Below are positions 44,147-56,301 of a DNA stretch of 64,000 bases, piece by piece. The notes below the pieces were generated by a model. That model was not told where the DNA came from and did no database searches. It saw nothing but the letters and a program-made list of their open reading frames with translations. The DNA is from Acidobacteriota bacterium (GTDB lineage Bacteria; Acidobacteriota; Blastocatellia; Pyrinomonadales; Pyrinomonadaceae). Every line of letters begins with the position of its first letter. Positions within the stretch are counted from its first letter, which is position 1. The DNA is taken from the NCBI GenBank assembly GCA_003223935.1, contig QHXQ01000023.1, positions 34,925 to 98,924 of the forward strand. Direction: 5' to 3'. A program made the position numbers and the translations under genes.

Positions 44147-44178
44147 TCAGCCCCGTCTGCAAACGCAGGCGGGGCTGA
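44147..44178 (+). terminator. terminator hairpin related to the palindromic repeat family
   Basis: TCAGCCCCGTCTGC and GCAGGCGGGGCTGA pair over 14 bp with one G-T wobble around a 4-base loop, followed by TTTAATT. It lies between two convergent genes. The CTGCAAACGCAGGCGG core resembles the right arm of the decayed copy at 34297-34372. Confidence 0.7.
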
Positions 44179-44196
44179 TTTAATTGGTAGTTCTTC

Positions 44197-45453
44197 TTAA
44201 GGCACTTGGCGCAACTGTTGGACGAGGCGCGGCAGATTGATCTGATACTCGTCGTCGTCCGTCATCTCAAGCCAGTAGCGCGCGCGCACACGCAAGCTCG
44301 GCTCGCACGACTCGCGCATGATGCCGAGGTAGCGTTTCTTTCTCTCTTCCAAACTTAAGTGCTGCGCGAGCGTCTCCTCGAACTCACCGAAACCACTTTC
44401 GAGATACTTGGGCGAAAGAACGGACACCGTATAGCGACTCTCTTCAACCGCGCGCTCCATCTCATGCACGACGTAACTGCCCGGCTCGAAGCATGCAAAG
44501 TCAACGCAGACACGCAAGCCCTCAGCCTTGAGCGCGGGCACGAGCGTCTTGCGCACCCAAGTCTTGTCGGGTTCTTTCTTAGACACGTAGCTAATGAATG
44601 CGTCGTAAGCGTACTTGTCGGCCGGCGGCGCGGCCGGCATGGGCGCAGCCGCCTTACCGCCCGCGTAAAGGGCGACCGGAAAATTTTCTTCGAGCACGGC
44701 CTTAAAGATCGGATGTTGGTCGTCGCGCGCGGCGGTGACGCGCTGCTGCACGTAGTCGTAGAGGTCGAAGATGCGTATGACGCCGCCCGCGCCGGGCGCG
44801 CCGCCGCGCAAGCCCGCCAAGAGGTGTTCGGTGAAGAGGCTGTTGCTTGCGCCCGGTTCGACGTAGGAGTATTCGTCGCTGCGCGACGAAGCCAAGATCA
44901 CTTTGCCGCGCCCCTTCGTCAGCGATTCGTAATAACGCTCCGACAAACGCTCCTTGTAAGCGGGTCGGCGCGCGCGCTTAAGCGTGCCGATGCCGCTCGA
45001 ATGGCAGCAGTCGAAGGCGACGACGAGCTTACGCGCCGGGATGGCGCTCAAGGCTTCGGAAAACTCTGCGCCGGAAATCGCCGCGTCGTTGAACGACTCT
45101 TCGCTCGTAAAGTCAACATCAAACGGCAGCAGGTACTCGCCCGCGTGTGCGCCCGTTTCGATCCGGCCGCCATGACTTGAGACGTAAAAGAAAACGGTCG
45201 AATCCTCATTGACGTTGAAGCCTTGCCCATTCTTGTTGGCTAGGCTGGCGAGCGCACGGCGAATCGCACCGCCCGTCGCCTGCTTGTCTAAGAGCAACTG
45301 CACGTTTTTAGGTTGATAGCCGCCGAGGTTCGGATCAACCAACGCCTCGTGAACCTTCCGCGCATCCTCCAGCACCGTCTCCGGCAACGGGTTGATGTTC
45401 GGATAATTGGCCACGCCAACCACCAACGCGAATGCGTTTTTCATTCCGGACAT
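44197..45453 (-). CDS. caspase-like (C14) protease fused to a C-terminal TIR domain
   Basis: This 418-residue protein has a caspase/metacaspase domain with the catalytic histidine in YVSSHGG (H94) and cysteine in AFDCCHSSG (C150), opening with ALVVGVANYPNINPLP. A Pro/Ala linker near 267-278 leads to a TIR domain (281-418: YDAFISYVSKKEPDKTWVRKTLVPAL...LRVCVDFACFEPG...AVEESRYTVSVLSPKYLESGFGEFEE), which keeps acidic residues where NAD-cleaving TIRs have their catalytic Glu. It is the third gene of the TIR / STAND-WD40 / caspase-TIR operon, 75 bp after the STAND gene. It is the likely effector: proteolysis, NAD signalling or both. Confidence 0.88.
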   Translation of the reverse strand: MSGMKNAFALVVGVANYPNINPLPETVLEDARKVHEALVDPNLGGYQPKNVQLLLDKQATGGAIRRALASLANKNGQGFNVNEDSTVFFYVSSHGGRIETGAHAGEYLLPFDVDFTSEESFNDAAISGAEFSEALSAIPARKLVVAFDCCHSSGIGTLKRARRPAYKERLSERYYESLTKGRGKVILASSRSDEYSYVEPGASNSLFTEHLLAGLRGGAPGAGGVIRIFDLYDYVQQRVTAARDDQHPIFKAVLEENFPVALYAGGKAAAPMPAAPPADKYAYDAFISYVSKKEPDKTWVRKTLVPALKAEGLRVCVDFACFEPGSYVVHEMERAVEESRYTVSVLSPKYLESGFGEFEETLAQHLSLEERKKRYLGIMRESCEPSLRVRARYWLEMTDDDEYQINLPRLVQQLRQVP

Positions 45454-45528
45454 AATCAGAGTCTCCTTGTATCGTTAGCCGCCTACGCCAATCGGTGCGG
45501 CGCGAGCCAGCTAGCGTTTACATTCAAG

Positions 45529-48500
45529 CTAAGGGCAGATTGATGGGTAAGTAGCATTAGTGTCTATGAACTTCTGCAACTCGCTGATTGTCACGTTATG
45601 ATTGACGATCTTACAAGCCTCTTTCTGCCAAGTCTCAAAATTCATGTCCCACAGCAGAACGTTGTAAGAGTCGCCACTGGAAAGCAAGGTTTTACCATCA
45701 AGTGCGAAAGCGACCGTGACCTTGAGCGGCCGTTCAACTATCTTGAGCGGCCCCAAAGTCTCGCGCTCCTTAACATCCCAGAGATAAATTGTTCCGTCGT
45801 ATCCGCCGGAGGCTAGCGTTGTGTTATCTGGGCTGAAGGCGAGGCTGGCAACGGCGCGATCATGCGGAGTTGGGAGTTGAGCGTACAGCTTAATGTTCGC
45901 CAAGTCAGCCATATCCCATAGGGTGATCATACTATTGCGGTCACCACAAGTCAGCATTTTGCCATCTCGACTCCAAGCCATGCTCTCGATCCCATTTGAG
46001 TTTGTGTCCGCGCTGTTATTCTTCGGTGCTTGAGACTCGCGCACGAAAAGTTGTTTGAGTTGTTGACCAGTGGCCACGTCCCAGAGGATAACGGAGCCAT
46101 CCAGGCTGCCACTCGCTAGCACTTTGCCGTCGGAGCGGAAAGCTATGCACGTCACGCGATCTTTATGGCCGGTGAGCGAGCGAAGCGAATGGTTAGCGGC
46201 CACGTCCCAAAGGTTGAGTATGAAGTGGTCATCATTATCCTCGCTGGCTATCGCCAGCATGGAAGCAGCGCTAGGATTGAAGGCTAAGGCTGTGACGGCT
46301 CCTGACTTTACTGGATCAACTAGCCAAGAAGACGGGGGGCTTGCACTGATGTCCCATAAGATGACATGGGGCGTGCCCCTGCTCGCTGCGACAGTTCTAT
46401 TATCAGGACTGAATGCTATCGCGTTTGAGAGTGGTGATTTGGGCCGACTAGCTTGACTCTGATTGGCGGATGGCACATCCGTTTGTTGGGACGTTGGGGA
46501 CGGACTCGGGCTAGCAAGCGGTTCCTTGAGGAGTGGCGTGCGTGCGGCGACATCCCATAGTACAAGGGCGGTCTCTTTAATATTCACACTGGTCAGTGCC
46601 GCCAGAATTCTGCCATCTGGACTTAGTGTCATAGTGGACAGGAGGCGGGTGCCGAAAGGTGACTGAGGATGGTCATCCTGAGGAACGGGCAGCGGCGCGG
46701 CGAATCGCCAAAATTTCTTAGTGCTTGAGAGAAGCACATTCTTGTTAATGTCGCCAGAGACTACTTTCGTCCCGTCAGGACTGAAGGTTAAGGCCACCAC
46801 GGAACCGCTGTGCTCGGCGATTTTCACAGAACTGCCCCAGAATAAAGGATTGTCGTTACTCGTGTTCAATAGTGTGACGCTATTATCCACGCTCCCCGAA
46901 GCTAAGCGCTTGCCATCAGGACTGAAGGCCAGTGAAGTCACGCTGCTGCGGGTTTGTTGGCTAACCTCTCCCAATTGTTTCTGGTGCTTAACGTCCCAGA
47001 AGGTGAGGTTGTTTTCACCGTCCCCGGTGACTAAGATTTTATTTTCCGGCGGGCGAAAAGCCAGACTGGTGACCCCTCTGCCGAAGCCCGAGGTAAAGTT
47101 CCCGTTCGCGTTGCTCACCTTTTTGCTAAGTTTGGCGGGCGGTTGGCCTTGGCGGCTCCACAGCAGAATTATGTCCTCATCGGTGCCGACAGCAAACTGC
47201 TGGCCGTCCGTGCTAAAAGCCATGCAGGTCAGCTCATAAAAACCCTCTGGATCAATAGGGAGCGCCCGTCGTTGTTGTTGGCCCGTGCTCACGTCCCAAA
47301 GGACAACTTTGTTAGTATCGGCAGAGATGTAGCCCGCTAAAATCTGGCCGTCCGGGCTAAAGAGTAACTTCGAGGGCGGTGAATCGGCGTCTTCCGGCTT
47401 TACCTCGAACTTGCGTAGCTCTTGGCCGGTGGATAAGTCTATGAGCGTCACGAGCGCCACACCGTTTTTATCTTGAGCGCTGACCGCTACCTTCTGGCGA
47501 TCAGGACTGAATGCCACGCTCACCGCATGTTCGATCTGTTTGCCGGATGGGGAGTTGGGTTTAAGTGTCTCGGTGCTCCATGAGTTGATTGTCCCATCCT
47601 GATTCATCGAGAACAGCGTGTGCTCAGCATCATGGAAAGCAAATTCAACCGCCGGGCTGTTCTGTCCGGGAAGGTAAGCGATCAAATACGGGCTTTGCTG
47701 TAAGGCTTCCAACAGGCTGCTGCGGCCGTCGGGGGTATCCTTTAATTCGAGCGCCTTTAAGCTCAGCAATAGGGCTAGGTCGAGCCGCTTTGAAGCGACA
47801 AAGCGCCGCGAGGAAGAAATGTGCTCGGCTAATATGGCCCGGTCTCGTTCAGCCTTCACCTGTCGATAGCCGATGACAGATGCGACGGCAAAAGCAGTTG
47901 AGCCGATGAGAATCACCGCCACCGCTACATAAAAGATGAGCTTCCAACCACGCTGGCGTTTAGAACTCGCTTTGATGAACTCTTTCTCTAATGGGGTTAG
48001 GTCTTCAAACTTCTGCGCATCTTCAAGCAGCCTGCCGATCAGGAGTGCGCTTGAATCTCGGTGGCGCTTGTCCCACAGCTTGGCTGCGTCGGCAAAGCGC
48101 AGCCGGTTGCGTATGCGCTCGCGCTCTTCGTTGAGCCAGCTATCGAGGGTCTCCCAATGCCGGATCAGGGCTTCGTGCGCGACTTCGATCTTGGCCTCGC
48201 CGGGCACGTCCATCTCGGTTTCGCGGAGCAGACCGGCGGCGAGGAACTTAGCGAGTACGCGGTCGGTGTGATCGCGCGCTTCGCCCGCGATGTAAAGCTG
48301 TGCGCGCGGCACGCGGTTGTTAAAGACTTCGACGCCTGCGCTGGGCCGCACCAGTTTTAGGAAGATGCGCTTGGCGCGCTCCTGATCCGGCGGCGATAGC
48401 TCGTTGTAAACGTGCTCGGCGGCGCGCGTCAGCGCCGTGCGACAACTGCCAAGCTGATGAAACGCCTCCCAAGTGACGAGGTTTTGTTTGCGGCTGTCCC

Positions 48501-49590
48501 AGAGTTTCAGCAGCGTGAACTGTAAGAGCGGCAGCCCGCCCGGCTCGCCGAGCACCTCATGGACTAACTGGTCAACGATGCCTTCTTCAAACTTCAGCCC
48601 GATGGATTCGGCCGGTTGCACAATCGCTTCGCGCAACTCGGCGGCGCTGAGCGGTGTGACGCGGATGTTGCTCGTTGCGTAGAGCGCCTGTAGCTTGTCG
48701 ATCTTCGTGATGAATTCCTCGAAGTCGCTCCGCATGGTGACGACGACAGTGTGCCGCACGTCGGTGGCTTCGACGACCTTGATCAAGTTATTAATGAACG
48801 CCGCACGCACAGCCTCATCGCTCGTCAAGGTGAATATCTCTTCAAACTGGTCAACGAGGATGAAAGCCGGTGCGCTGCCGGCCGCATTGAGCAGGCGCAC
48901 TAGATGGCCTGCGTCCTGCATGAAACTTTGCGCTTGTGCTTGCGCCCAGTTAGGGTCTGGCGTCGTTGTGGGGCGGACGAGCGCGGCGAGGTTCAGCAAA
49001 GGATCAGCCCCCGGCACGACGCGCGGGTAATAGCGCCAGTCTTTGCTGCCGGGCGTGTCACCGACGGCATTGATCGCTCCGCCTTTGAGCGCGGGCACAA
49101 GCCCGGCCATGACGAGCGACGATTTGCCGCTGCCGGACGGGCCAAGCACCGCCAGAAAGCGTCGCTCACCGAGCCGCTTGAGTATCTCCTCGACCAGTTT
49201 TTGCCGGCCGAAGAACTTGTCCTTCGCCTCTTCACGAAAGGCGGCCAAACCGACGTAAGGGCGCAAGGAGTCGGCGAGCGTGGGCGCAAGCTCCGGGTCG
49301 AAATTGGCGAGCACGCCCTCTGTTTCATCAAGCTTGATGCCGGCGCGGTAGAGGTAATTACTCCAATAGTCCAAGAGGGTCTGGCCGGCCCAGCGCTCTG
49401 TGTCCACGTTGAGCATAGCGCCGGTCGCCTGAGCTAGTTTGACGAACTCCTTGATCTTATTTAGAAACTCGGAGGAATAGCCGTTCTCGCGGCGCAGTTT
49501 GAGCAGGTCGTTATTGGCGGCTTTGAGGGCCGAGAGCGAAGGGAAACGGCCCGCCTGTGCGTTTGCCTTAACACTGGTTTGGCTAGTCAT
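45529..49590 (-). CDS. STAND NTPase with WD40 repeats
   Basis: This 1353-residue protein has a helical N-terminal region (1-110) of unknown fold, a P-loop NTPase of the nSTAND1 type (FFGRQKLVEEILKRLGERRFLAVLGPSGSGKSSLV with Walker A at 150-157, and ILVDQFEEIF as Walker B), a winged-helix region, one membrane helix near 560-580 (LIFYVAVAVILIGSTAFAVASVI) and a C-terminal half of WD40 repeats (GHKDRVTCIAFRSDGKVLASGSLDGSVILWDV is the clearest). STAND NTPases switch upon ligand binding and oligomerise; WD40 repeats usually bind the trigger. Its start overlaps the upstream TIR stop codon by 4 bp (ATGA). Confidence 0.88.
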   Translation of the reverse strand: MTSQTSVKANAQAGRFPSLSALKAANNDLLKLRRENGYSSEFLNKIKEFVKLAQATGAMLNVDTERWAGQTLLDYWSNYLYRAGIKLDETEGVLANFDPELAPTLADSLRPYVGLAAFREEAKDKFFGRQKLVEEILKRLGERRFLAVLGPSGSGKSSLVMAGLVPALKGGAINAVGDTPGSKDWRYYPRVVPGADPLLNLAALVRPTTTPDPNWAQAQAQSFMQDAGHLVRLLNAAGSAPAFILVDQFEEIFTLTSDEAVRAAFINNLIKVVEATDVRHTVVVTMRSDFEEFITKIDKLQALYATSNIRVTPLSAAELREAIVQPAESIGLKFEEGIVDQLVHEVLGEPGGLPLLQFTLLKLWDSRKQNLVTWEAFHQLGSCRTALTRAAEHVYNELSPPDQERAKRIFLKLVRPSAGVEVFNNRVPRAQLYIAGEARDHTDRVLAKFLAAGLLRETEMDVPGEAKIEVAHEALIRHWETLDSWLNEERERIRNRLRFADAAKLWDKRHRDSSALLIGRLLEDAQKFEDLTPLEKEFIKASSKRQRGWKLIFYVAVAVILIGSTAFAVASVIGYRQVKAERDRAILAEHISSSRRFVASKRLDLALLLSLKALELKDTPDGRSSLLEALQQSPYLIAYLPGQNSPAVEFAFHDAEHTLFSMNQDGTINSWSTETLKPNSPSGKQIEHAVSVAFSPDRQKVAVSAQDKNGVALVTLIDLSTGQELRKFEVKPEDADSPPSKLLFSPDGQILAGYISADTNKVVLWDVSTGQQQRRALPIDPEGFYELTCMAFSTDGQQFAVGTDEDIILLWSRQGQPPAKLSKKVSNANGNFTSGFGRGVTSLAFRPPENKILVTGDGENNLTFWDVKHQKQLGEVSQQTRSSVTSLAFSPDGKRLASGSVDNSVTLLNTSNDNPLFWGSSVKIAEHSGSVVALTFSPDGTKVVSGDINKNVLLSSTKKFWRFAAPLPVPQDDHPQSPFGTRLLSTMTLSPDGRILAALTSVNIKETALVLWDVAARTPLLKEPLASPSPSPTSQQTDVPSANQSQASRPKSPLSNAIAFSPDNRTVAASRGTPHVILWDISASPPSSWLVDPVKSGAVTALAFNPSAASMLAIASEDNDDHFILNLWDVAANHSLRSLTGHKDRVTCIAFRSDGKVLASGSLDGSVILWDVATGQQLKQLFVRESQAPKNNSADTNSNGIESMAWSRDGKMLTCGDRNSMITLWDMADLANIKLYAQLPTPHDRAVASLAFSPDNTTLASGGYDGTIYLWDVKERETLGPLKIVERPLKVTVAFALDGKTLLSSGDSYNVLLWDMNFETWQKEACKIVNHNVTISELQKFIDTNATYPSICP

Positions 49591-51077
49591 TGTTTGGCAA
49601 TCCTATCTAGCAAGCTGTCGAGCGGCTTGCCGATCTCCTCTTCCAACTCTTTACATTTTGCGAGCAGATTCTTGTCCACGATATTGAAGACTTTGGGCAC
49701 CTCCCGGCGGATGCCCCGGAATGCTTTCCTGATCTCGCCGCGCCGCTCAACCGGAAAGGCATTTTCCAGTTCGGTCGCAGAGGCCAAGAGGTCCTTTTCC
49801 CATTTGACGGTCTCGGCGGTCTTAGTGGCGCAGATGGCGCGCAGCTTGGGGCTAAGATATTCCCAAGCCTCGATCACTTGCTCAACGTCCGATTCAACGG
49901 AAGCCTCGACGCGGCGCAGTTCTTCATCCGTCTGCTGGAGCGAGTCATGGATAAAGAGCGCCGTCTGCAACGTGAGATCGATGTCATCAACCTGCGCGGC
50001 GCTCGCCTTGATCTTTTGGAGTTGCAACATGCCCAGCCCGCCAGTATCGGGAGCACTGCGCAGGTTGTCGTGAATCCGATTCAGCACTTCCACTAGCAAG
50101 GTCAAGCGGACGACCCGGGCGAATTCAACCAATTTAGCGTTGACCTTAGCCGGTTGCTGGTTAAGCACTTCGCCGATGCGCTGGCGCGCGCTCTTGAGCT
50201 TGGCCATGTCCTTAGCCTGCACGTTGGCCTGATGGGCGCGGGCCGCGTTTTTCAGCTTCACTACCCAAAGGGCATCGGCTGAGGCGTATTTTATTCTGAT
50301 GGCTTGGGCGACGATCTCTTCGACTTTATCGTTGATCTGATCGCTGAAATCGTCGAGCGAGTCCCATTCGACATTGGCATCGGGCGATACGTCTTTGACA
50401 AAGACGCCGCTCGGCAAATACAGACCTTCGAGATTATGGAACAGGTCATGAAGCTCCTTGTAATCATTCAGGTTTTTGATCTGCCTGTGCATCGTGTCCA
50501 ATTGGTCTTGGAATTCGCTGAGCGGGCCGGCGACCTCCGGCTTGGCAACTAAAGCGGAGAGCATGTAGAGGACATCGGGCGTGTCATGCTTTTCTACCGG
50601 CGGCGGCTCGACCGGCGGCGGGCATGGTTGCGCTATTGCGCCCGCCTCAATCCGGGCTTTCGTCAGCGCTGTGATGAGCCGCGTCCACTCGTCGTCCTCT
50701 CCCGTGTATAGCTCGATGGCCACGACGGACTGAATACGCGGGGGCAGCGCCTCGATGTCCACTTCATCTTTGAAGACAGGAATCACGCGGGCCAGCCGTT
50801 CGTCTTTGTTCTTCGAGAGCATGTGGGAGAAAGCTCCGGAACTGATGAACTCAGTCAATGTGCTGTTGAGGTAAGCGGCCGTGATGACGATGAGCACTCG
50901 GCGGCTGGAGATGATGGCGTCGTCAATCGCCACAACTTTTAATTCACCCGGCTCGAATTTGTACTCGTCAATATAGCTGATCTGTGCCCGGTTCAAGCGT
51001 GCTATCAAGACTTCATTAACCCACCACTTATCTTGTGGACTGTAGCTGATAAAGACATCATGTTTGTACTCACTCAT
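49587..51077 (-). CDS. TIR-domain protein with long helical C-terminus
   Basis: This 496-residue protein starts with a TIR domain (YKHDVFISYSPQDKWWVNEVLIARL...EYKFEPGELKVVAIDDAIISSRRVLIVITAAYLNSTLTEFI; E76 is in the position of the NAD-cleaving glutamate). After a Pro-rich linker (CPPPVEPPPVEKHD, about 150-165) the remaining 330 residues are predicted helical, with no recognised family. It is the first gene of the three-gene operon and overlaps the STAND gene by 4 bp. It could make a nucleotide signal or act as adaptor through TIR-TIR contacts with the caspase-TIR protein. Confidence 0.82.
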   Translation of the reverse strand: MSEYKHDVFISYSPQDKWWVNEVLIARLNRAQISYIDEYKFEPGELKVVAIDDAIISSRRVLIVITAAYLNSTLTEFISSGAFSHMLSKNKDERLARVIPVFKDEVDIEALPPRIQSVVAIELYTGEDDEWTRLITALTKARIEAGAIAQPCPPPVEPPPVEKHDTPDVLYMLSALVAKPEVAGPLSEFQDQLDTMHRQIKNLNDYKELHDLFHNLEGLYLPSGVFVKDVSPDANVEWDSLDDFSDQINDKVEEIVAQAIRIKYASADALWVVKLKNAARAHQANVQAKDMAKLKSARQRIGEVLNQQPAKVNAKLVEFARVVRLTLLVEVLNRIHDNLRSAPDTGGLGMLQLQKIKASAAQVDDIDLTLQTALFIHDSLQQTDEELRRVEASVESDVEQVIEAWEYLSPKLRAICATKTAETVKWEKDLLASATELENAFPVERRGEIRKAFRGIRREVPKVFNIVDKNLLAKCKELEEEIGKPLDSLLDRIAKQ

Positions 51078-51439
51078 TGCAGGCCCCTAAGTTTAGAATC
51101 GGCTGGGCTGATTCTGCGCCGCCGAGCATGGCGTAAGTTGGTTGTGTCGCTGCACGCCCGGCGCGAAAGTCAAACCGTTCCAGCTATCAAAGTTTAAGGT
51201 GAAGTTCAGGCCAGCCGTTGCATGCGAACAGGTCTGTAGGTCTGGCAAGACGTTAAGCCCGACTTGGTAATGACGGCATAAATCTAAAAGGTTAAGCCTC
51301 GACCTATCAATAAAAAAGGTTCGGCCGCAACCGCACGGCGCAGCGGCCAAGGCCGAGTGACAACTGCCTATTAACAAGCTAATATTCCTCCTTAGCGTGG
51401 CGCATAGCCCTCTTCATTTATTAATGCTTTTATTCGCAT
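51078..51439. other. divergent intergenic region between the TIR operon and uvrB
   Basis: It must hold the promoters of both the immune-type operon and uvrB. A 94-codon minus-strand frame (51093-51377) has no recognised motif and is not called. No clear consensus promoter was found by eye. Confidence 0.5.
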
Positions 51440-53428
<1,989 letters not shown>

Positions 53429-53439
53429 AGCCGCCTGTG

Positions 53440-54936
53440 ATGTTGACCAAAGCGCAGCCCGACGAAATGCAATCGTATCTCGTTGACGCCAGCAACATGG
53501 CCGGCGGTCATGCTGCGCGCGTCGTCTGGCCTGAGAGCGCGGCGGAAGTTGCTACGCTGCTGCTTGACGCGAGCGAGACGTGCACGCCTGTCACAGTCGC
53601 GGGCGCGGGCACAGGGATTGTCGGCGGGCGCGTGCCGTTCGGCGGCATCGTGTTGGCGACGGACAAGCTCAATCACATTGGCGAGATCGTAAAAGCAGCG
53701 GACGGCGGGCGCGCTGTCGTTGAAGCGGGCGTGACGCTCGCAGAGTTTCGCCGTGCGGTCGAGGCGCGTGGGCTGTTCTATCCGCCCGACCCAACCGAGT
53801 GGAGTTGCTACATGGGCGGCACGGTGGCGACGAACGCTTCGGGCGCGCGCACCTTCAAATACGGCCCGACGCGCCGCTACGTTCAGCGATTAAAGATCGC
53901 GCTGGCGACAGGCGACGTGCTCGATCTCAAACGCGGCGTGATTCATGCTGACAAAAACGGTCGCTTCTCAATTCCACTCGCACGCGGGCGCAGCATCGAA
54001 GCGCAACTGCCCACTTATCACATGCCGCAGACGCGCAAGCACGTCGCCGGTTATTTCGTCGCGCCGGAGATGGACGCGCTCGATCTCTTCATCGGCAGCG
54101 AGGGCACACTCGGCGTCATCACGGAGATTGAAACGTCGCTTCTGTTGAAACCTGCGGGCGTCTTGAGCGGCGTCGTCTTTTTCAAGGACGAAGCAGACCT
54201 GCTCGCGTTCGTCCGCGCCGCGCGTGAATTGTCGTTGCGCACACGCGCTGATGGGCGCGACGACGACGTTGATGCGCGGGCGCTTGAATATTTCGATGAT
54301 GAGTCGTTGAAGTTTTTGCGCACGCACGAGCCGCGCGTGCCCGTCGGCGCGCAGGGCGCGATCTTCTTTGAGCAGGAGACGACGGCCGAGACGGAAGAGA
54401 AGTTGCTGACCGCTTGGCTCGCACTGCTTGAAGCGCATCGCGCGCTGCTCGACGATTCGTGGTTTGCGACCGACGAAAAAGATCAAACGCGCTTGCGCGA
54501 GTTTCGTCATCAACTGCCCGTGCTCGTCAACGAATGGCTCACACGCCACGGCCAGCGCAAAGTCTCGACCGACATGGCCGTGCCCGATGATGCGTTCGCC
54601 GGCATGCTACGTTTTTATCAAGACACACTGCGCGCGAGCCGCTTGCAGTATGTCATCTTCGGCCACATCGGCGACAATCACGTCCACGTCAACATCCTGC
54701 CGCGCGACGACAAGGAAGCCGCACAAGCGCGCGCCATCTACGGGCAATTCATCGAGCGCGCCGTCCAACTCGGCGGCACAATTTCTGCCGAACACGGCGT
54801 CGGCAAACTCAAACGCGCATACCTGCGCGCCCTCTACGGCGGCGAGCACTTGCGCCAAATGGCCGCGCTCAAACACGCCTTCGATCCGGCCGGCATTCTT
54901 GGACGTGGTAACATCTTCAGCGAGGAATTACTGTAA
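53440..54936 (+). CDS. GlcD-type FAD-binding oxidase/dehydrogenase
   Basis: This approximately 498-residue flavoprotein of the vanillyl-alcohol-oxidase fold has the FAD site GAGTGIVGGRVPFGGIVLATDKLNHI, the second FAD segment MGGTVATNASGARTFKYGPTRRYV, GSEGTLGVITEIE and the C-terminal catalytic cap with HIGDNHVHVNILPRDD and SAEHGVGKLKRAYL. Relatives oxidise glycolate or lactate, often with a separate iron-sulfur subunit that is not present here. The ATG at 53440 lies 9 bp after the uvrB stop codon, suggesting co-transcription. The substrate is not determined. Confidence 0.88.
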   Translation: MLTKAQPDEMQSYLVDASNMAGGHAARVVWPESAAEVATLLLDASETCTPVTVAGAGTGIVGGRVPFGGIVLATDKLNHIGEIVKAADGGRAVVEAGVTLAEFRRAVEARGLFYPPDPTEWSCYMGGTVATNASGARTFKYGPTRRYVQRLKIALATGDVLDLKRGVIHADKNGRFSIPLARGRSIEAQLPTYHMPQTRKHVAGYFVAPEMDALDLFIGSEGTLGVITEIETSLLLKPAGVLSGVVFFKDEADLLAFVRAARELSLRTRADGRDDDVDARALEYFDDESLKFLRTHEPRVPVGAQGAIFFEQETTAETEEKLLTAWLALLEAHRALLDDSWFATDEKDQTRLREFRHQLPVLVNEWLTRHGQRKVSTDMAVPDDAFAGMLRFYQDTLRASRLQYVIFGHIGDNHVHVNILPRDDKEAAQARAIYGQFIERAVQLGGTISAEHGVGKLKRAYLRALYGGEHLRQMAALKHAFDPAGILGRGNIFSEELL

Positions 54937-54939
54937 AGC

Positions 54940-55052
54940 TGTCCGTTGTCTGTGGTCAGTTGTCCGTTGTATCTGTGGCGTAAGTTGAATGTCAAAGATG
55001 CAGCCGACGACTGACGTAATAAGAACAACGGACAACGGACAACTGACCACGG
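54940..55052. repeat. inverted heptamer element I (upstream of aroC)
   Basis: TGTCCGT, TGTCTGT, GGTCAGT, TGTCCGT on the left and ACAACGG, ACAACGG, ACAACTG, ACCACGG on the right, with a spacer of about 60 bp. The words ACAACGG and ACAACTG are also found in cyanobacterial short tandem repeats. It ends 10 bp before the aroC ATG. Confidence 0.78.
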
Positions 55053-55062
55053 CTAAGCTTTT

Positions 55063-56232
55063 ATGTTTCGCTTCACCACCGCAGGCGAGTCGCACGGGCG
55101 CATGCTGGTCGCAATCGTTGAAGGGTTGCCGGCCGGTTTGGCGTGTGATGTCGAGTTGATCAATCGCGAGCTTGCGCGGCGGCAGTGGGGCTACGGGCGC
55201 GGCGGGCGGATGAAGATCGAGCGTGACCGCGCAGAGATCGTGAGCGGTGTACGACATGGGCAGACGCTTGGCTCGCCCGTCGCGCTGTTGCTTGAGAATA
55301 GAGATTGGGCGAATTGGACGGACGTGATGGCGACGGAGGCGCGCGACGTTGCGCCCGAACGTGCGCGGCGTGTGAAGCGCCCGCGCCCCGGTCATGCAGA
55401 CCTCGCGGGCGGGCAGAAGTTTGGCGCACGCGATCTACGCGACGTGTTGGAGCGTGCGTCTGCACGTGAGACGGCGGCGCGCGTCGCGTGTGGGGCACTA
55501 GCGAAACAGTTGCTCACCGCGTTCGACGTTGAGATTCGCAGCCACGTTGTCCAACTCGGCGGCGTGCCTGAGTGTCCACTTGAAATCTCTTGGGCTGAGA
55601 TCGCTGCCATCCCTGACGATGCGCCGTTACGTTGTGCTGACACCGATGCACAGGCGCGCATGTGCGCATTGATTGACGAGACGAAGCGCGCGGGCGATAC
55701 GCTCGGCGGCATCTTTGAAGTCGTCGCGCAGGGCGTCGTGCCCGGTCTCGGCGCGCACACAAGTTGGGATGCGAAATTGGATGGGCGGCTGGCGCAAGCC
55801 TTGATGTCAATTCCGGCCGTCAAAGCAGTCGCCATTGGCGCGGGCGTCGAGGCTGTGAGCTTACCCGGTTCGCAAGTGCACGACGAAATTTTTTACGACG
55901 ATGCGGCGCACGCCTTCACACGCGAGACCAACCGCGCGGGCGGTCTCGAAGGCGGCATCACCAACGGCGCGGAACTGCGCGTGCGCGGCTTCCTCAAACC
56001 GATCTCGACCCTGCGGCGGCCTTTGCGCTCAGTTGACATAGACACCAAACAGGAAGAGGCGGCCGCCTTCGAGCGTTCCGACGTAACAGCCGTGCCCGCC
56101 GCAGGCGTCATCGGCGAAGCGATGGTTGCGCTCACGCTCGCCGCCGCCATGCGCGAAAAATTCGGCGGCGACAGCCTCATAGAGATGCGCCGCAACTACG
56201 ATGGCTACTGCGAGCAATTGCGAAATTACTAA
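55063..56232 (+). CDS. aroC: chorismate synthase
   Basis: This 389-residue protein begins [26 protein letters not shown], the first chorismate synthase signature. It has [39 protein letters not shown] and [24 protein letters not shown], all typical of the family. It converts EPSP to chorismate with reduced FMN. No other aro genes are adjacent. No Shine-Dalgarno sequence is visible before the ATG; heptamer element I takes its place. Confidence 0.97.
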   Translation: MFRFTTAGESHGRMLVAIVEGLPAGLACDVELINRELARRQWGYGRGGRMKIERDRAEIVSGVRHGQTLGSPVALLLENRDWANWTDVMATEARDVAPERARRVKRPRPGHADLAGGQKFGARDLRDVLERASARETAARVACGALAKQLLTAFDVEIRSHVVQLGGVPECPLEISWAEIAAIPDDAPLRCADTDAQARMCALIDETKRAGDTLGGIFEVVAQGVVPGLGAHTSWDAKLDGRLAQALMSIPAVKAVAIGAGVEAVSLPGSQVHDEIFYDDAAHAFTRETNRAGGLEGGITNGAELRVRGFLKPISTLRRPLRSVDIDTKQEEAAAFERSDVTAVPAAGVIGEAMVALTLAAAMREKFGGDSLIEMRRNYDGYCEQLRNY

Positions 56233-56301
56233 ACTATAGGTTAGCTTCTCGTCGTCCTCTATCTCAGACCAAACACGCACAAGCGTGAACAACTAGAACA
56301 C

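Noticed and set aside
51093..51377. 94-codon frame upstream of the TIR gene
   Set aside because: No motif, no convincing ribosome binding site and it overlaps the region that must hold the operon promoter; possible but unsupported.
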